DNA from: Triticum aestivum
Taxonomy: Eukaryota > Streptophyta > Magnoliopsida > Poales > Poaceae
Direction of reading: 5' to 3'
Length of the DNA: 64,000 nucleotides
Assembly (NCBI RefSeq): GCF_018294505.1
Contig: NC_057794.1
Location: forward strand, 188,885,716 to 188,949,715
The stretch's first letter is position 1. The number at the start of each line of letters is the position of its first letter. The translations under genes and the position numbers were made by a program. The notes beneath the pieces are model-generated. The model did not search any database. It was not told the origin of the DNA and saw only the letters and a program-made list of their open reading frames with translations. This document shows positions 25,101 to 36,298 of this stretch, piece after piece.

Positions 25101-26218
25101 AGTGCCGAGGATGGCTCTTCCGTAGGAAGACGGAGGTGGATCCTCGGTAGTGTATTGAAGTGGTGAATAGTGGACTCGTGTGCGCAAAACTATTTCAAAT
25201 GGAGTATCGTAGGATAGTCTAGCCAAGAGTCAAAGCTGGCTTGCTGCAATAACTCCACCGACCCTTCTTGATACTATGCATGTATGTAGGATCTGATGTA
25301 AGTCTTGCTGAGTACCTTTGTACTCATGTTGCTATAATCTACATTTTACAGAAGACGCTGCAACCCCTTCTGATGGGTTCTATGTAGACGTTGACATCAA
25401 CGAGTAGGCTAAAGACCCAGGTGGTGACCCTGAGCTTGTGAAGGACCACATAGTATAGCCAGGCTTTCCAAGCCCCTTTTTATTTTACTAGTTGTCTGTA
25501 CTCAGACAAGTTACTTCCGCTGTTGGCTTGTATGACTGTATGAATTGTATGTTGGGTCGTGAGACCCGTACCTTTGTGTGTATGTTATGTATGGCTCACT
25601 GAGCCTTAAATAAAGTACTTGTGTCGTAGAGTCATGTTGTGATGCTTCGTTGTATTTGCACATATCGAGCATATTGTGTGTATGATTGAAATGCTTGGTA
25701 TGTGTGGGATCTGACTATCTAGTTGTTTATCTTTAGTAGCCTCTCTTACCGGGAAATGTCTCCTAGTGTTACCGCTGAGCCATGGTAGCTTGCTACTGCT
25801 CTGGAACACTTAGGCTGGCCGGCATGTGTCCTTCTTCGTTCCTGTGTCTGTCCCTTCGGGGAAATGTCACGCTTTGAGTACCGGAGTCCTGTTAGCCCGC
25901 TACAGCCCGGTTTACCGGAGTCCTGCTAGCCCAGTGCTACAGCCCGGACCCACTTGCTGATGACCGACACGTTCGAAGCTGGGTCATGGATGCCTGTCCC
26001 TGTAAGTCTGTGCCACTTTGGGTTTACGACTAGTCATGTCAGCCCGGGCTCTTTATCATATGGATGCTAGCGACACTATCATATACGTGAGCCAAAAGGC
26101 GCAAACGGTCCCGGGAAAAAGGTAAGACGACACCCGTGGGGATACCGTGCGTGAGGCCGCAAAGTGATATGAGGTGTTACCAGCTAGATCGATGTGACAT
26201 CGAGTCGGGGACCTGACA
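22158..26218 (+). repeat. Z 5' LTR
   Basis: It runs 4061 bp from TGTCACACCCTAGCTAG to GGGGACCTGACA. It contains an AT-rich head, a GC-rich island (about 22608-23545), a hairpin TGAGTAC-CTTT-GTACTCA at 25309-25326, an AATAAA at 25609-25614 and a short direct duplication at about 25879-25950. Scattered blocks, for example around 24260-24330 and 25700-26200, match the LTRs of E1 and W, so the families are related. Confidence 0.95.
22608..23545 (+). other. GC-rich island in the Z 5' LTR
   Basis: About 940 bp of strongly GC-rich sequence lies within the LTR. A 254-codon frame (22765-23529) opens with a Pro/Ser/Arg-rich stretch. Frames of similar length exist on the other strand, and equivalent islands in E1 and W do not keep the same protein. 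I therefore read it as compositional. The identical block is at about 32683-33620. Confidence 0.7.
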
Positions 26219-26222
26219 GCGT

Positions 26223-26235
26223 TGGCATCAGAGCC
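26223..26235 (+). other. Z primer binding site, variant initiator tRNA-Met
   Basis: TGGCATCAGAGCC lies four bases after the LTR. It differs by one base from TGGTATCAGAGCC, which E1 and W use. Confidence 0.85.
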
Positions 26236-26658
26236 GGACTGCCTGTAGGTTCTCCAAGCCAAACTGGTCGATGTTGAGTCTAGAAATTCTTAGTTATATG
26301 TAGGGGAATTGCTTGTGGGATGGAACGTAAGGCTCTTTTTACTCCTTATACCTTATGACATTCTGATCTGAGTCAGTCCATTCTTCCACGGGGGTTAAGG
26401 AATTAGGATCTGTTCTCTCTATCAGGATCACGTGTTACTAATCAGTAGTACCTTATAAGTTTGATGGATACAAGCCTAGTTCAGTTCTACTACCACATTA
26501 TGTTGTTAGAATGGATTCAGAACTTGATATGATGATGTTGGGTGTGTACGAAATCCTTTGTCAAATGTCTCAATATCCTTTTTGAGCATTTACAGCTGTT
26601 ATGCTGCCGAAATTTTGCTAGAAATTCTAATGCCTTTGCATTATAACTGTGCTTTCAG
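26236..26658 (+). other. Z untranslated leader upstream of the extra ORF
   Basis: About 420 bases related to the E1 and W leaders up to the shared TTATGCTGCCG near 26600. No open frame is seen. It ends in GTGCTTTCAG directly before the ATG of the next ORF, which resembles a 3' splice site. Confidence 0.7.
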
Positions 26659-27432
26659 ATGGCCACTCGCGACCTCAATCAAGTGGTTCGCCTGACTCGA
26701 TGCCTAGATGTACCCGGCCATACTGCTAAGTTGGTCAGGGTAATGACTGAGGCTGGATACCGCTGGTATCCTGAGTACACGGTCGAAGAGCAATTCCGAG
26801 ATTTTAATCAAAGCCAGTATCTCTGCACTGTCAGGATATTTCCATCTTATCCTGGATCCACTGAGCCTCTTCACTGCTCCTATGGACTCGGGGTTACTAT
26901 CGAGATGGCTGTGCAGGATGCCGCCTACTCTATGATGACCATTATGCGAGTCAGATCTGGTCTATTTCGGGACTCTGACTTCCGGTATATGCCAGGATCA
27001 CTTCCGGGAGCACAAGGATATCTCCAAGCTATTTATGCTGATTCCACTCAGGAGGATTCACGAACTCGCACCACTGCTGAGATGCTCGAGGATAAGGACC
27101 GTGAAAATCGGGCCTTAAGGTTAGAGCTCTTCAATACCCGTGCTGACCACTGGGCCACTTTGACTCGGTTCGCACCGGCGGTGCAAGCTGGATATTCAGA
27201 TATGCGTGATCTCTATCCTGTGAGATCTGCTCTGCCAGACGTGATGGTTTGGCGTGATGTAGGAGGCATCACCCCACCTCGCGGTCCACGCAGGCCACCG
27301 TTTGTTGGTCCAAGGCCTCATCCTAGCCCCTATGGTCCACAAGCTCCGCGAGATCGTCTGTTTCCGGATGAACATGTTGAGCTTCCAGGCTATGGAGGTG
27401 ACTTCTATGAGGACTACTACGGATCGGTCTGA
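26659..27432 (+). CDS. Z extra ORF between PBS and gag-pol, unknown function
   Basis: A 257-residue intact ORF starts with MATRDLNQVVRLTRCLDVPG and ends YEDYYGSV. I recognise no Gag, protease, RT, RNase H, integrase, envelope or signal/membrane feature. Residues about 20-100 could form an alpha-beta-beta-beta-alpha unit: a helix LVRVMTEAG, strands around PEYTVEEQ and YLCTVRIFP, then CSYGLGVTIEMAVQDAAYSM leading into a helix. This recalls a double-stranded RNA-binding fold, but the basic KKxAK patch is missing, so it is only a hypothesis. Residues about 140-165 look like a short coiled coil (MLEDKDRENRALRLELF). The last ~55 residues are Pro/Arg/Gly/Tyr-rich and probably disordered. E1 and W lack the ORF. 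Preservation in the only intact element suggests use; a gag-pol-independent accessory role is inference. Confidence 0.8.
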   Translation: MATRDLNQVVRLTRCLDVPGHTAKLVRVMTEAGYRWYPEYTVEEQFRDFNQSQYLCTVRIFPSYPGSTEPLHCSYGLGVTIEMAVQDAAYSMMTIMRVRSGLFRDSDFRYMPGSLPGAQGYLQAIYADSTQEDSRTRTTAEMLEDKDRENRALRLELFNTRADHWATLTRFAPAVQAGYSDMRDLYPVRSALPDVMVWRDVGGITPPRGPRRPPFVGPRPHPSPYGPQAPRDRLFPDEHVELPGYGGDFYEDYYGSV

Positions 27433-27773
27433 GTTAGTGATAGTATCCCTAGTTCGCACTAGCTGTGTCGTCTGTCGTCCCGCGTGACTCGTGGGATATG
27501 ACCTAGTTTGTACTCTTTCCGGAGTTGTAGAAAAATAATGTATAGGAGTTTGGAATGCCTCCGATGAGATGTAATCCCTTTTCACCGTAATAGTACTTTG
27601 TTTGGTCTTGTACTAAACCTTGTATGGTGTGTATGACGATGGAATAAAAGAAGCAGTTTCTGTATCTACCATGTCATACGGATGATCATCTTGCATTCCG
27701 AGTTATTCCTTGCATTATGTATCCTATGTCGGAATTTTATCATTCTGACTAAATCATTGTCTTGTTACCTAGG
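27433..27773 (+). other. Z spacer between the extra ORF and gag-pol
   Basis: This 341-bp AT-leaning spacer has no open frame. It ends in CTTGTTACCTAG immediately before GATGG, a second splice-acceptor-like pyrimidine-AG sequence just upstream of an ATG. An AATAAA-like run (GGAATAAAAG) lies near 27641. Confidence 0.6.
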
Positions 27774-30700
27774 ATGGTCAACACGCGCGCCAACCCTGCT
27801 TCTCAAGAGCAGGCCGAAGGCAGTGAAGCCAGGAATGAAAATCTGCCTCATCCTCCTTCACTAGCCGAGGTGATGATGGAAGCTGAGAGAAACAAGCGGG
27901 AGACAAACCGTTTGTTGGAGCGTATTGAACAGAATACAGCACACCATCAGAGGGCTAACGTGGTGTCACTCAGCGATTTTATCAAATTGCATCCACCCAC
28001 GTTCCACCACTCCGTCGAACCTCTCGACGCTGATGACTGGCTTCGCAGTATTTCTCACAAGCTGCGTTCCGCGCTGGTAGCTGAGGCTGACAAGGTCACC
28101 TTTGCCGCATATCATCTTGAAGGCCCCGCCAGTCTTTGGTGGGAGAATTATGGAGCTATGCGCCCAGCGGGCCATGTCACAACTTGGGCTGAATTCAGCG
28201 AGTCTTTCCGTGAACATCATATTCCGGAGGGTCTCATGGACCGTAAGCGTGAAGAATTTTGCAATTTCACCCAAGGCCGACTTTCTGTGGATGCCTATAG
28301 CAGAGAGTTTGGTAAGCTCGCCCGATATGCAACTGAGGAAGTGTCTACTGACGCCAAGAAGCAAGCAAGGTTCCGCAAGGGCCTTAGTCCTGAGCTTCGC
28401 CGCGACCTTCGTCTGCATGAGTGCACATCTTTTCCGAAACTTGTCAACAAAGCCATCAGTGCTGAAACTGGTCAGACTGACTACGACGCAACACGCAAGC
28501 ATGGACGTGACATGGGTTCCTCATCCGGTGCTGGTCCTCAGAAGCGCCGCGTGTGGGTACCCAACACCGCCTTGCCACCCAGGTTCACACCGAGGCCATC
28601 TTTCCAGGCGCCTCGCCCCGCTCAACAGTCTGCTCCAGCTAAGCCCTATGGGGGTCCAACCAATAATGCTCCTCCACGTACCAGTTCCGTGACTTGTTTC
28701 AAGTGTGGGGAATCTGGTCATTATATGCGTGAGTGTCCCCAGACCAACCCCAATCAATCTGCTAAAGCTGTTGGCCGTGGCAAGCCGACAGGAAAAGTGT
28801 TTCATGCTAAACCGGTCACCGCTTCACGTGGCCATGTCAACTGTATCTCTGCCGAAGAAGCTCAAGAAGATCCCAACGTCGTTCTCGGTACGCTTCTTGT
28901 TAATTGCCACCCGGCATCTGTTCTTTTCGATACAGGAGCCTCTCATTCTTTTATATCTGAAAATTATGCTCGTTTGCATAACGTTGCATTCTGTGACTTG
29001 CCATCCTCTATGGTAATTCAAACTCCGGGATCCAAATGGCAAACTTCTAGAGTAAGCCATGGGAATGAAATCCAAGTCGACAGACTTGTTTTTCTCGCAT
29101 CTTTGATAGCCCTTAAATCTTCAGATATTAATATCATTTTGGGTATGGACTGGATGTCAGCTCATCAAGCCAAAATTGATTGCTTCTCTAGGACCGTTCA
29201 ACTCACCCATCCTTCGGGGAAGATAGTCAATGTTTTGACTCGAATAGCCAAGCGACAATTATATTCTCTTAACGCCAGCCCTTTACCAGACCTTGAGGAC
29301 GTTCCGGTAGTCCGTGACTTTCCGGATGTCTTTCCAGAGGAATTGCCAGGTGTTCCACCTGACAGGGATGTTGAGTTCGTAATAGACCTCATCCCCGGAA
29401 CCGTTCCAATTGCTAGAAGGCCTTATAAGATGGCACCCCTAGAACTAGCCGAGCTTAAGAAACAACTCGATGAATCCTTGAAAAAGGGTTTCATCCGCCC
29501 CAGTTCATCTCCGTGGGCTTGCCCCGTCCTATTCGTTAAGAAGAAGGATGGTACGGACCGGATGGTTGTAGATTACCGACCTGTCAATTTGGTCACAATC
29601 AAGAACAAATACCCGCTTCCCAGGATCAACGATCTGTATGATCAGCTCGCTGGATCCTCGGTCTTCTCCAAGATGGATTTGAGGTTGGGCTACCACCAAA
29701 TCAAAATCAGAAACGGGGACATCCCTAAAACGGCCTTTGTTACTCGTTATGGCCAATACGAGTACACCGTCATGTCCTTCGGTTTAACCAACGCTCCAGC
29801 CACCTTTTCTCGGTTAATGAACTCAATCTTCATGGAGTATTTGGATAAATTCGTCGTAGTTTATCTCGATGATATACTCATATACTCCAAGAACGAGGAA
29901 GAACATGCCGAACATCTAAGACTAGTGTTGCAGAAACTTCGAGAGCATCGCCTTTATGCCAAATTTTCTAAATGTGAATTCTGGTTGCCAGAAGTGACCT
30001 ATCTGGGTCATGTAATATCTGGTAAAGGTATTGCGGTTAACCCTGAGCGAGTTCAAGCCGTCCTTGATTGGACTCCACCTGAATCGGTCAAGCAAGTTCG
30101 GAGTTTTCTAGGCTTAGCGAGCTATTGCCGTCGCTTTGTCGAGAACTTCTCCAAAGTTGCTAAACCTCTAACCGAACTCCTCAAGAAAGATAAAAAGTTC
30201 GAATGGACTCCACAATGTGAGCACAGCTTTCAGGAACTGAAAAGACGCCTGACTTCTGCTCCTGTGCTGGTACCGCCAGACTTCTCCAAGGACTTTGTTA
30301 TCTACTGCGACGCCTCGCGACAAGGACTAGGTTGCATTCTCATGCAAGATCGACACGTAATTGCTTACGCTTCACGGCAATTGCACCCACATGAGGAGAA
30401 TTATCCTACTCATGATCTAGAACTTGCAGCCGTAGTCTATGCACTTAAGACCTGGCGACATTACCTCCTCGGTAATCGTTGCGAAATATTCACTGATCAC
30501 CAAAGTCTGAAGTACATTTTCACCCAACCGGATTTGAATCTCAGACAAAGACGTTGGGTTGAATTGATCACTGACTTCGACCTAGGAATAACCTATACCC
30601 CAGGGAAAGCCAACGTCATGGCTGATGCGCTAAGTCGTAAATCTTATTGTAACAACCTGATGTTACAACAAAGTCAACCGCTTCTCCATGAGGAATTTCG

Positions 30701-32249
30701 AAAGCTTAACCTTCACATTGTTCCTCAAGGTTTTCTCTCCACCTTGGTGGCAAAACCTACCCTTACGGATCAAATTATCAAAGCACAGAAGGTAGATCCG
30801 GGAATCTCCCGCATCAAGAGGAACATTCAGAAAGGAGTTGCGAATTGTTTCTCCGTTAATGATCAAGGAGTCGTATACTTCGGGGATCGACTAGTGGTTC
30901 CCAAGGTGCGCAACCTAAGGCGATTAATCCTTAAGGAAGCTCATGAGTCTCCTCTCACCATTCATCCCGGTAGTACTAAGATGTATCAGGACCTACGCCA
31001 GAGGTTCTGGTGGACTAGGATGAAGAGAGAAATCGCTCAGTATATTGCTAATTGCGACGTCTGTCGTCGTGTAAAAGCAGAGCATCAACGGCCTGCTGGC
31101 ACCCTTCAACCCTTAGCTATTCCTGAATGGAAATGGGATAAAATTGGTATGGATTTCATTACCGGTTTTCCCAGGACCAAGAGAGGGAATAATGCTATTT
31201 TCGTCGTGGTCGATCGTCTTTCCAAAGTAGCTCATTTCTTACCTGTTCGTGAGAGTATAACCGCTAGTCAACTGGCAGATTTATACATCTCCCGAATAGT
31301 GTCCCTCCATGGTGTTCCTTTGGAAATCAATTCGGATCGAGGAAGTCTTTTCACCTCTCGATTTTGGGAAAGTTTCCAAAATGCTATGGGAACCCGTCTC
31401 TCCTTTAGCACCGCTTTCCACCCTCAGTCAAGTGGTCAAGTGGAACGCGTCAACCAAATTCTAGAAGACATGCTTCGAGCCTCTGTTATCTCTTTCGGAA
31501 TGGACTGGGAGAAGTGCCTTCCATTTGCCGAATTCGCTTACAACAACAGCTATCAATCTAGCTTGGGTAAAGCCCCTTTTGAAGTTCTTTATGGACGACG
31601 ATGTCGAACACCCCTTAACTGGTCAGAGACCGGGGAAAGACAATTCTTTGGCCCGGATATGATTCAGGAAGCAGAAGAACAAGTTCGTATCGTTCGTGAA
31701 AAGTTGAAAACAGCCCAATCTCGTCAAAAGAGTCAATATGACCGAAAACATAAGGCTATGACTTTCGAGGTTGACGAGAAGGCTTATCTTCGGGTCACCC
31801 CTCTGAAGGGAACCCATCGTTTCGGTATCAAAGGCAAATTGGCTCCTCGTTACATTGGACCTTTTCGCATTCTTGCCAAACGAGGGGAAGTTGCCTACCA
31901 ATTGGAACTACCTCCGCACCTCTCCAGAGTTCACGATGTCTTCCACGTTTCTCAACTCAGGCGTTGTTTCTCGGATCCTATCCGTGAAGTGGACCACGAA
32001 ACGCTTGATCTCCAAGATAATCTTACATATCGAGAGTACCCCATCTGTATCCTCGATCAGGCCGAGCGTACCACGCGACGTCATAATATCAAGTTCCTCA
32101 AAGTTCAATGGTCGCACCATTCTGAAGATGAAGCAACTTGGGAAAGGGAGGATCGTCTTCGACTCGAGTATCCCGCCTTCTTCTCGGAGGAACCCAAATC
32201 TCGGGACGAGATTCTTTTGAGTGGGGGTGAGTTGTCACACCCTAGCTAG
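27774..32249 (+). CDS. gag-pol: Z gag-pol polyprotein, intact
   Basis: I chose ATG 27774 ([10 protein letters not shown]); an in-frame TTG lies just upstream at 27762. The protein is 1491 residues. Domains: Gag core about 75-230 ([14 protein letters not shown]); CCHC knuckle about 308-321 ([14 protein letters not shown]); aspartic protease DTGAS at about D386; RT with YLDD (D699, D700); RNase H with YCDASRQG at about D846; integrase zinc region about 1055-1100 (H..H..CDVC); integrase core D1127 (GMDFITGFP), D1188 (NSDRGSLF), E1224 (GQVERVNQ), giving the D-35-E spacing; chromodomain-like tail about 1415-1470 ([21 protein letters not shown]). No stop or frameshift is seen. The frame runs through the polypurine tract and ends 17 bases into the 3' LTR. 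There is no stop between gag and pol, so one polyprotein is expected. Confidence 0.96.
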   Translation: MVNTRANPASQEQAEGSEARNENLPHPPSLAEVMMEAERNKRETNRLLERIEQNTAHHQRANVVSLSDFIKLHPPTFHHSVEPLDADDWLRSISHKLRSALVAEADKVTFAAYHLEGPASLWWENYGAMRPAGHVTTWAEFSESFREHHIPEGLMDRKREEFCNFTQGRLSVDAYSREFGKLARYATEEVSTDAKKQARFRKGLSPELRRDLRLHECTSFPKLVNKAISAETGQTDYDATRKHGRDMGSSSGAGPQKRRVWVPNTALPPRFTPRPSFQAPRPAQQSAPAKPYGGPTNNAPPRTSSVTCFKCGESGHYMRECPQTNPNQSAKAVGRGKPTGKVFHAKPVTASRGHVNCISAEEAQEDPNVVLGTLLVNCHPASVLFDTGASHSFISENYARLHNVAFCDLPSSMVIQTPGSKWQTSRVSHGNEIQVDRLVFLASLIALKSSDINIILGMDWMSAHQAKIDCFSRTVQLTHPSGKIVNVLTRIAKRQLYSLNASPLPDLEDVPVVRDFPDVFPEELPGVPPDRDVEFVIDLIPGTVPIARRPYKMAPLELAELKKQLDESLKKGFIRPSSSPWACPVLFVKKKDGTDRMVVDYRPVNLVTIKNKYPLPRINDLYDQLAGSSVFSKMDLRLGYHQIKIRNGDIPKTAFVTRYGQYEYTVMSFGLTNAPATFSRLMNSIFMEYLDKFVVVYLDDILIYSKNEEEHAEHLRLVLQKLREHRLYAKFSKCEFWLPEVTYLGHVISGKGIAVNPERVQAVLDWTPPESVKQVRSFLGLASYCRRFVENFSKVAKPLTELLKKDKKFEWTPQCEHSFQELKRRLTSAPVLVPPDFSKDFVIYCDASRQGLGCILMQDRHVIAYASRQLHPHEENYPTHDLELAAVVYALKTWRHYLLGNRCEIFTDHQSLKYIFTQPDLNLRQRRWVELITDFDLGITYTPGKANVMADALSRKSYCNNLMLQQSQPLLHEEFRKLNLHIVPQGFLSTLVAKPTLTDQIIKAQKVDPGISRIKRNIQKGVANCFSVNDQGVVYFGDRLVVPKVRNLRRLILKEAHESPLTIHPGSTKMYQDLRQRFWWTRMKREIAQYIANCDVCRRVKAEHQRPAGTLQPLAIPEWKWDKIGMDFITGFPRTKRGNNAIFVVVDRLSKVAHFLPVRESITASQLADLYISRIVSLHGVPLEINSDRGSLFTSRFWESFQNAMGTRLSFSTAFHPQSSGQVERVNQILEDMLRASVISFGMDWEKCLPFAEFAYNNSYQSSLGKAPFEVLYGRRCRTPLNWSETGERQFFGPDMIQEAEEQVRIVREKLKTAQSRQKSQYDRKHKAMTFEVDEKAYLRVTPLKGTHRFGIKGKLAPRYIGPFRILAKRGEVAYQLELPPHLSRVHDVFHVSQLRRCFSDPIREVDHETLDLQDNLTYREYPICILDQAERTTRRHNIKFLKVQWSHHSEDEATWEREDRLRLEYPAFFSEEPKSRDEILLSGGELSHPS
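32219..32232 (+). other. Z polypurine tract (inside the gag-pol frame)
   Basis: GAGTGGGGGTGAGT abuts the 3' LTR and is translated as the last residues of gag-pol. It is equivalent to 8683-8696 and 54872-54885. Confidence 0.85.
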
Positions 32250-35200
32250 TCATGCATTAGAGTGTTGCATCATGTTTACTCTTTCATCAGAAACTTGAAA
32301 TGGGGATGACAGAACCCCCAGTCCCCTCTGAAACCAACTAGGGTTACTAAAATAAATTTTCAATGAACCTGAAATGCCCTTCTAAAATGCCCATCATTTT
32401 TGCCTTGGTTCAGAACCTCTGCCAAAAATGGTGCACACTTTTCTAGGCCATCCTAGGGTTCTTGAGTTAAATCATAACTATTTGAATTTGGGCATTTAAA
32501 ATAATATAAAATATTTAAATGCTCAAATATCTCCAAACTAAAATGTTTCATGTTGGAAATAATCCAACTATGAGCCAGGAGTAGTTTGGTGATTTTTGGA
32601 ATTGTCCAGGTATTTTATTTAAATCAACAAAGTTGCAGATATATTAAATAAAAACAGAAATAGAAAAAAAAGGGGAAAACCCTACCTGGCGCCACCGCAG
32701 CCCACTAGCCAGCCCACCTGCCGGCCCAGCCCAGCACCGCTCCAGCGAGCTGCTTCGGCCAGGCAGGCAGGCAGGTGCCCGACGGCGACCGCGGCGTGCG
32801 CCACGCACCTGCTCGCCGCCTCGCCGCTCCCCTCGCCAGGTGACGACGTGGATCGTCCTCCCTCTCTCCCCCGAACCCCCCAGACACCCCCTCTCCTCTC
32901 CAGCTCCTCCCCCTCGCACGCCCCAGCCATGGCCGACGCCACCATCGCCGCACCACCGTCGTAGCCGTGCTCCCCGTCGTCTCCACGCCGTCTCACCGTG
33001 TCCAGGAGCTTCGCCGCTGTCCACTTCATCGAGCAGCCGAGCCCCGAGCGCTCGCAACGCCCGAGACCACCGCACCGACCTCGCCCGAGCTCACCGTCGC
33101 CGGAGATCCCCTTCAACGCCGACGTCGCTCCGGTCCATCTCCGACCGCACCAGGGACTCCGTCGCACTCACTGTGAGCTTAGCCATCTTCCCCTTCCTTC
33201 CGTTCTTGCTCCCGAGCCGTGTAGCAACCTCCCGGAGCTTAACCGCACCCACCGCCGTGGACCTCGTCGCCGACGTGCTCCCGGTCATCCTCCGGCCACA
33301 AGATGGTGTCCATCTTGCTCACCGCGTTCCACAGCACCTAGCTAGCCACTCCACGAGCCTCACCGAACCCTCTAGCACCAAGTTCACCTCCGACCGAACC
33401 TCGGTGGCCGCCAAAGTCGTCGCCGGCGTCGACTCCGGCCACCCCGACCCCAACGGACTCCGCCAAGAGCCGCGGGTCGTCCTCAGCTTCACTCCGGTGA
33501 TCTCCGCGGTCCATTTGGTGGCCGAAACGACCAAAACCACTATCGCCGCCGCACTGATGGTCGCCGCCGGCCAGAACTCCGGCGAGCTGACGTGGCCTAG
33601 TTGATTAACCACTAATCCACCACCTACTGACGCTGACAAGTGGGCCCAGGGCTTAGTCAAAGCTAACCAGCCCGGGGTCAACGCGGGATTAGCCCCTGTG
33701 ACACTGACGTGTGGACCCCACACGTCAGGTTTGACCCGAGCCAGCTCTGTTGACCTGCTGATGTCACTGTGATGTCAGGCTGACGCAGTAAATGATATTT
33801 CTGGATTTAAATTAAATCAGGAAATTCCAGAATATTATTTAAACTTCAAAAATTCATAACTTTTAATCTGTAACTCCAAATTGGACAAGTTATATATGAA
33901 AAATGATCAGAAAAATCCAATCTATCCATCTGTACTATTTTCATGCATGACCAAACAAGTTAAATTGATGTTTTAAACAGAACAAGAAAAGGCACTTTAA
34001 AAGGCCATATTTGAATTTGAAATTTGAATCTTTGATTCAAATTTGCTCAAACACTTCTGGTTTTAGTTGCATTAGCCCAACACACTCATATTGCCATGTT
34101 CCATGCATGCATCATATTGTTGCATATTGTTTGGTAATGTTGTGTATCGGTATCCTTTGCGACAGGATCTGTTCCCGAGGAGTACCGTGATTACCCTAAC
34201 GAAGAATCGTATCCGTGCAACGAACCATCAGGCAAGCAACCAACCATTTGATCATATCGATACAATCCCATGTTCTCGCTCCTGCTCTCTTTTACTGCAT
34301 TAAGACAACGCGATTCAAACTGCTGTGTGCTACGGTAGTTGAACCCATTTCCTCTGCATGACCTGTCATTGCCACAGTAACTAGATGAAACCCACTAGCA
34401 TGTGTAGGAGTTGATTGAGCCATATGTATGTGTTGTTCCTACCTTGCTATGCCTGCTATGCTTAGAGTCGTGTCAGGTCTGGTTCATCTGGGTGATGGGC
34501 TAGAGTGAAATGATTATGTCGGTAATGAGAGTGGTGTGGTGAACACGATTTGGTAAAGGTATCGATGAGAGGCCATGTAGGAGTACATGGTGGGTTGTTT
34601 CATTGAAGCCGACCTTAAGCACTGAGATCTGTATGTGTGATTTAAGAATCAGCTACTACCATGCATTGGGCCCGAAACCAATGGACCCTCTCGACTTCTT
34701 ATTCACCCTAGTTCTCCGTCCAGGAGTTGCAAGTAGTTTCTGGTGTTTGTAGCCTACTGGAGGCCGTGGACAGCGCTGACCGTAGGGGTGGGCTGTGATG
34801 CGGTAGGTACGTGGCACGGTGTACCGAATACCCGTTAGGTATCTCGGGAACCCTGTTCACATCGTTCGGGGCCGTATGGGAAACCTCGGCCGGACTCCCT
34901 GCGGATGGAACCTGAATAGGCGATAAACCTGGACTGGAAGCTTAGGTGATTAGGTAGGTCGTGGCCGACACCCACGTTGGGCTTCCGCTTGAAGGTTGCC
35001 GAGTACATGTCGTGTAGACGACGGTAAGTGGTGAGAGCGTGTATGAAGAGGTACACCCCTGCAGGGTTAACATGATCTATTCGAATAGCCGCGTCCGCGG
35101 TAAAGGACTACTTGGTTGCCTATACAGTTCATAGACAAGTAAATGGAAACTGTTAAAAGCCTCAAAATAAGTGTGAGTGCCGAGGATGGCTCTTCCGTAG

Positions 35201-36293
35201 GAAGACGGAGGTGGATCCTCGGTAGTGTATTGAAGTGGTGAATAGTGGACTCGTGTGCGCAAAACTATTTCAAATGGAGTATCGTAGGATAGTCTAGCCA
35301 AGAGTCAAAGCTGGCTTGCTGCAATAACTCCACCGACCCTTCTTGATACTATGCATGTATGTAGGATCTGATGTAAGTCTTGCTGAGTACCTTTGTACTC
35401 ATGTTGCTATAATCTACATTTTACAGAAGACGCTGCAACCCCTTCTGATGGGTTCTATGTAGACGTTGACATCAACGAGTAGGCTAAAGACCCAGGTGGT
35501 GACCCTGAGCTTGTGAAGGACCACATAGTATAGCCAGGCTTTCCAAGCCCCTTTTTATTTTACTAGTTGTCTGTACTCAGACAAGTTACTTCCGCTGTTG
35601 GCTTGTATGACTGTATGAATTGTATGTTGGGTCGTGAGACCCGTACCTTTGTGTGTATGTTATGTATGGCTCACTGAGCCTTAAATAAAGTACTTGTGTC
35701 GTAGAGTCATGTTGTGATGCTTCGTTGTATTTGCACATATCGAGCATATTGTGTGTATGATTGAAATGCTTGGTATGTGTGGGATCTGACTATCTAGTTG
35801 TTTATCTTTAGTAGCCTCTCTTACCGGGAAATGTCTCCTAGTGTTACCGCTGAGCCATGGTAGCTTGCTACTGCTCTGGAACACTTAGGCTGGCCGGCAT
35901 GTGTCCTTCTTCGTTCCTGTGTCTGTCCCTTCGGGGAAATGTCACGCTTTGAGTACCGGAGTCCTGTTAGCCCGCTACAGCCCGGTTTACCGGAGTCCTG
36001 CTAGCCCAGTGCTACAGCCCGGACCCACTTGCTGATGACCGACACGTTCGAAGCTGGGTCATGGATGCCTGTCCCTGTAAGTCTGTGCCACTTTGGGTTT
36101 ACGACTAGTCATGTCAGCCCGGGCTCTTTATCATATGGATGCTAGCGACACTATCATATACGTGAGCCAAAAGGCGCAAACGGTCCCGGGAAAAAGGTAA
36201 GACGACACCCGTGGGGATACCGTGCGTGAGGCCGCAAAGTGATATGAGGTGTTACCAGCTAGATCGATGTGACATCGAGTCGGGGACCTGACA
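32233..36293 (+). repeat. Z 3' LTR
   Basis: This 4061-bp LTR is the same sequence as 22158..26218 at a constant offset of 10,075. It ends CTGACA, followed by the TGGCC duplication. It includes the GC island (about 32683-33620), hairpin 35384-35401 and AATAAA 35684-35689. Confidence 0.96.
35684..35689 (+). promoter_or_regulatory. Candidate polyadenylation signal in the Z 3' LTR
   Basis: AATAAA lies in the context CCTTAAATAAAGTACTTG, followed by a GT-rich stretch. It is a plausible 3' end signal for element RNA, but the R/U5 border is not known from sequence alone. Confidence 0.4.
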
Positions 36294-36298
36294 TGGCC

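Larger units (their letters stand above)
22158..36293 (+). mobile_element. Z: young, apparently intact Tekay-like chromovirus with an extra ORF
   Basis: The element is 14,136 bp with 4061-bp LTRs, flanked by a perfect TGGCC duplication (22153-22157 and 36294-36298). The LTRs are offset by exactly 10,075 bases and show no difference in any stretch I compared, including long GC-rich parts. It has a PBS, a 257-codon ORF before gag-pol, an uninterrupted gag-pol and a purine tract. Everything needed for transposition appears present. It inserted into the protease of Y and is the youngest insertion in the window. Confidence 0.95.
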
